This document shows, in pieces, positions 60,996 to 64,000 of a DNA stretch of 64,000 nt. The stretch spans positions 1,054,001 to 1,118,000 of the forward strand of contig NZ_CP101988.1 of NCBI RefSeq assembly GCF_024508335.1, read 5' to 3'. The DNA comes from Cellulomonas chengniuliangii. Its GTDB lineage: Bacteria > Actinomycetota > Actinomycetes > Actinomycetales > Cellulomonadaceae. The notes below the pieces were generated by a model that saw only the letters and a list, made by a program, of their open reading frames with translations, was not told the DNA's origin and ran no database searches. The translations under genes and the position numbers were made by a program. Positions within the stretch are counted from its first letter, which is position 1; every line of letters begins with the position of its first letter.

Positions 60996-62008
60996 CCGCG
61001 GTGACGGGATCCGGTCCGTGGCCCGGTGACGACGTCTTGGAGGCGCAGACCGTCGTGGTCGGCGACCTCGCCGAGACCCCCGCCGGCGTCACGGGCATGC
61101 CCTTCGCCGTGCGGCTGCCCCAGCGCGGACCGTGGGGCGGACCGACCGGCAGCGCGGCGGTGCTGCTCGCGGACTTGCCCACCGAGCTCGGCCCGCACGG
61201 CTGGAAGCTCGCGGACCGGCCCGGGGGCGACCTCGCGCGGGCTCAGGCGCTGCGCCGCGAGGACCTCGACGCGCTCGCCGTCGCCGCGCACGGGTACGCC
61301 GGGCCGCTCGTGGTCCCCGTGACCGGGCCGCTCACGCTCGCGGCGCGGCTCTACCTGGCACGCGGGGACCGGGTCCTGGCAGACCGTGGCGCGCTCGACG
61401 AGCTCGCCTGGTCGCTCGCCGCCGGCGTGGCCGAGCACCTGGCCGACGTGCGGCGGCTCGTGCCGGGGGCCGAGCCCGTCGTGCTGCTGCACGAGCCGCT
61501 GCTGGCGCAGGCTGTCGCGGGGGTGCTGCCCAGCTTCTCCGGCTACAGCGCGCTGCGGGCGGTCCCGGCGCCCGTCGCCACCGAGCTGCTCGGTGTGGTG
61601 GTGCGCGGCGCGCGGCCGGGCGCCGGTCAGGTCGTGGTGCACGGCGGAGCCGCATGGACGACGCTGCGGCCCATCGTGGGCTCGGGCGCCGACGGCGTCG
61701 CGCTCGCGCTCGCCGCGCTCGACGAGCGCGCGTGGGAGGCCGTCGCCGGGGCGGTCGAGGATGGCGCCTCACTGTGGGGGGAGCTGCCGCCCCTGACCTC
61801 GTCGCAGTGCGCCGGGCCGGACCTGCGGGCGCAGGCGGACGCCCTGACCGTGCCCTGGCGCCGGGTCGGCCTGCCGGCGGCCGGGCTGGGCCGCGTCACG
61901 CTCCTCCCGCCGCCCCCGGACGCGTCGGCGACCCCTGATCACGCACGCGCGGCGCTCGCCGCAGCGGTGCGGGCGGCCGAGCTGGTCGCCGAACGAGCGG
62001 AAGGCTGA
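60992..62008 (+). CDS. MetE-like (UROD/MetE barrel) protein lacking the zinc site
   Basis: A 338-residue protein related to the C-terminal half of cobalamin-independent methionine synthase. It has [22 protein letters not shown] near 110-130 and [12 protein letters not shown] near 170 in the expected order. The MetE zinc site (HxHMCY plus later Cys) is replaced by [10 protein letters not shown], and the protein has only one cysteine, near residue 271 (SSQCAGPD). It also lacks the N-terminal half of MetE. Methionine synthesis is therefore unlikely, although automatic annotation would probably call it methionine synthase. Translationally coupled to mnmA (GTGA overlap). Confidence 0.72.
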   Translation: MTAVTGSGPWPGDDVLEAQTVVVGDLAETPAGVTGMPFAVRLPQRGPWGGPTGSAAVLLADLPTELGPHGWKLADRPGGDLARAQALRREDLDALAVAAHGYAGPLVVPVTGPLTLAARLYLARGDRVLADRGALDELAWSLAAGVAEHLADVRRLVPGAEPVVLLHEPLLAQAVAGVLPSFSGYSALRAVPAPVATELLGVVVRGARPGAGQVVVHGGAAWTTLRPIVGSGADGVALALAALDERAWEAVAGAVEDGASLWGELPPLTSSQCAGPDLRAQADALTVPWRRVGLPAAGLGRVTLLPPPPDASATPDHARAALAAAVRAAELVAERAEG

Positions 62009-62011
62009 TCG

Positions 62012-62380
62012 ATGGCACGCATGGCAGGACGGACCCGGGGGCAGCTGCTCGCGCTGCTGGCCGGCTCGGGGGTGGCCCTGGTCGGGCTCGGGATCCTCGT
62101 CGCAGGCTGGATCGGGCTGGGCGTCACCACGCTCGGGTCCGCGGCCACGAGCGACGAGCCGTGCCTGGTCGCCTATGACCAGGAGCAGGCGACCGTGCAG
62201 TTCACCGGTTTCCCGCCGCGCGCCGTGTGCGCCTGGGACGAGGGCGGCGACGAGGTGGTCGTCGGGGAGATGGCGCCTGCCGCGTTCGCGGCCGGGATGA
62301 CCGCGGCGGTGCTCGGCGCCGGGGCCACGGTCGCGGTCGGCCTGCTCACGCGGCGCCGGCGCGTGGCCCCGGTGGCCTGA
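62012..62380 (+). CDS. small membrane protein
   Basis: A 122-residue protein with two hydrophobic segments (about 11-40 and 88-112). The loop between them has two cysteines (PCLVAYD and AVCAWDEG) that could form a disulfide outside the membrane. A basic C-terminus (RRRRVAP) ends it. It follows the MetE-like gene by three bases and ends in a strong hairpin. Family not recognised. Confidence 0.75.
   Translation: MARMAGRTRGQLLALLAGSGVALVGLGILVAGWIGLGVTTLGSAATSDEPCLVAYDQEQATVQFTGFPPRAVCAWDEGGDEVVVGEMAPAAFAAGMTAAVLGAGATVAVGLLTRRRRVAPVA

Positions 62381-64000
<1,620 letters not shown>

Overview
The window is about 73% GC in its coding parts. It carries one 16S-23S-5S rRNA operon without spacer tRNAs, many GTG starts, several probable leaderless genes and a GlgE/TreS/maltokinase glycogen pathway. 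This points to a high-GC Gram-positive actinobacterium of the order Micrococcales. From memory the 16S signature looks most like Cellulomonadaceae (Cellulomonas/Actinotalea), but no database comparison was possible.

Layout. 1-3.3 kb: end of a membrane-protein gene, a lipoprotein and a cysteine-less thioredoxin-fold/TPR protein (CnoX/YbbN type). 3.3-9.4 kb: rRNA operon behind three tandem promoters spaced about 195 bp, with partly duplicated structured leaders. 9.6-12.7 kb: glgB preceded by a LacI-type sensor protein without a DNA-binding domain. 12.8-21.1 kb: SDR-TetR-quinone oxidoreductase-SDR operon followed by a complete branched-chain-amino-acid-type (Liv) ABC importer. 21.2-31.5 kb: acyl-CoA catabolism genes: acyl-CoA synthetase, two acyl-CoA dehydrogenases, an APH-fold kinase, hotdog thioesterase, QsdR-type TetR, thiolase, MaoC hydratase, FabG-like SDR and zinc alcohol dehydrogenase. 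31.6-43.6 kb: beta-mannosidase, alpha-galactosidase, a five-gene Opp/Dpp-type oligosaccharide ABC importer and a ROK repressor. 43.7-55.7 kb: maltokinase, treS, glgE (one operon), glgP, a flavoprotein and glgX. 55.8-64 kb: etfBA, an APH-like protein, cysteine desulfurase, mnmA, a MetE-like protein, a small membrane protein and the start of ligA.

Two regulons can be read directly from the DNA. (1) Four near-identical 18-bp palindromes (consensus ATACCGACYAGTCGGTTT) lie before the SDR-TetR operon, the liv operon, the kinase-dehydrogenase-synthetase operon and the alcohol dehydrogenase operon. The TetR at 13.6 kb is the natural candidate repressor. The regulated set resembles the Lva/ACAD10-ACAD11 route for 4-hydroxy or 4-oxo acids, with its own importer. 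(2) A TACTTT-N11-AAAGTA type palindrome lies between the divergent mannosidase and galactosidase genes and again over the promoter of the oligosaccharide importer. This makes a galactomannan-oligosaccharide regulon, probably under the ROK protein at the end of the cluster.

The glycogen genes are interrupted: glgB is about 32 kb away from glgE-treS-mak, and the two catabolic regions lie between them. No CRISPR array, insertion sequence, integrase, attachment site or tRNA gene was seen.
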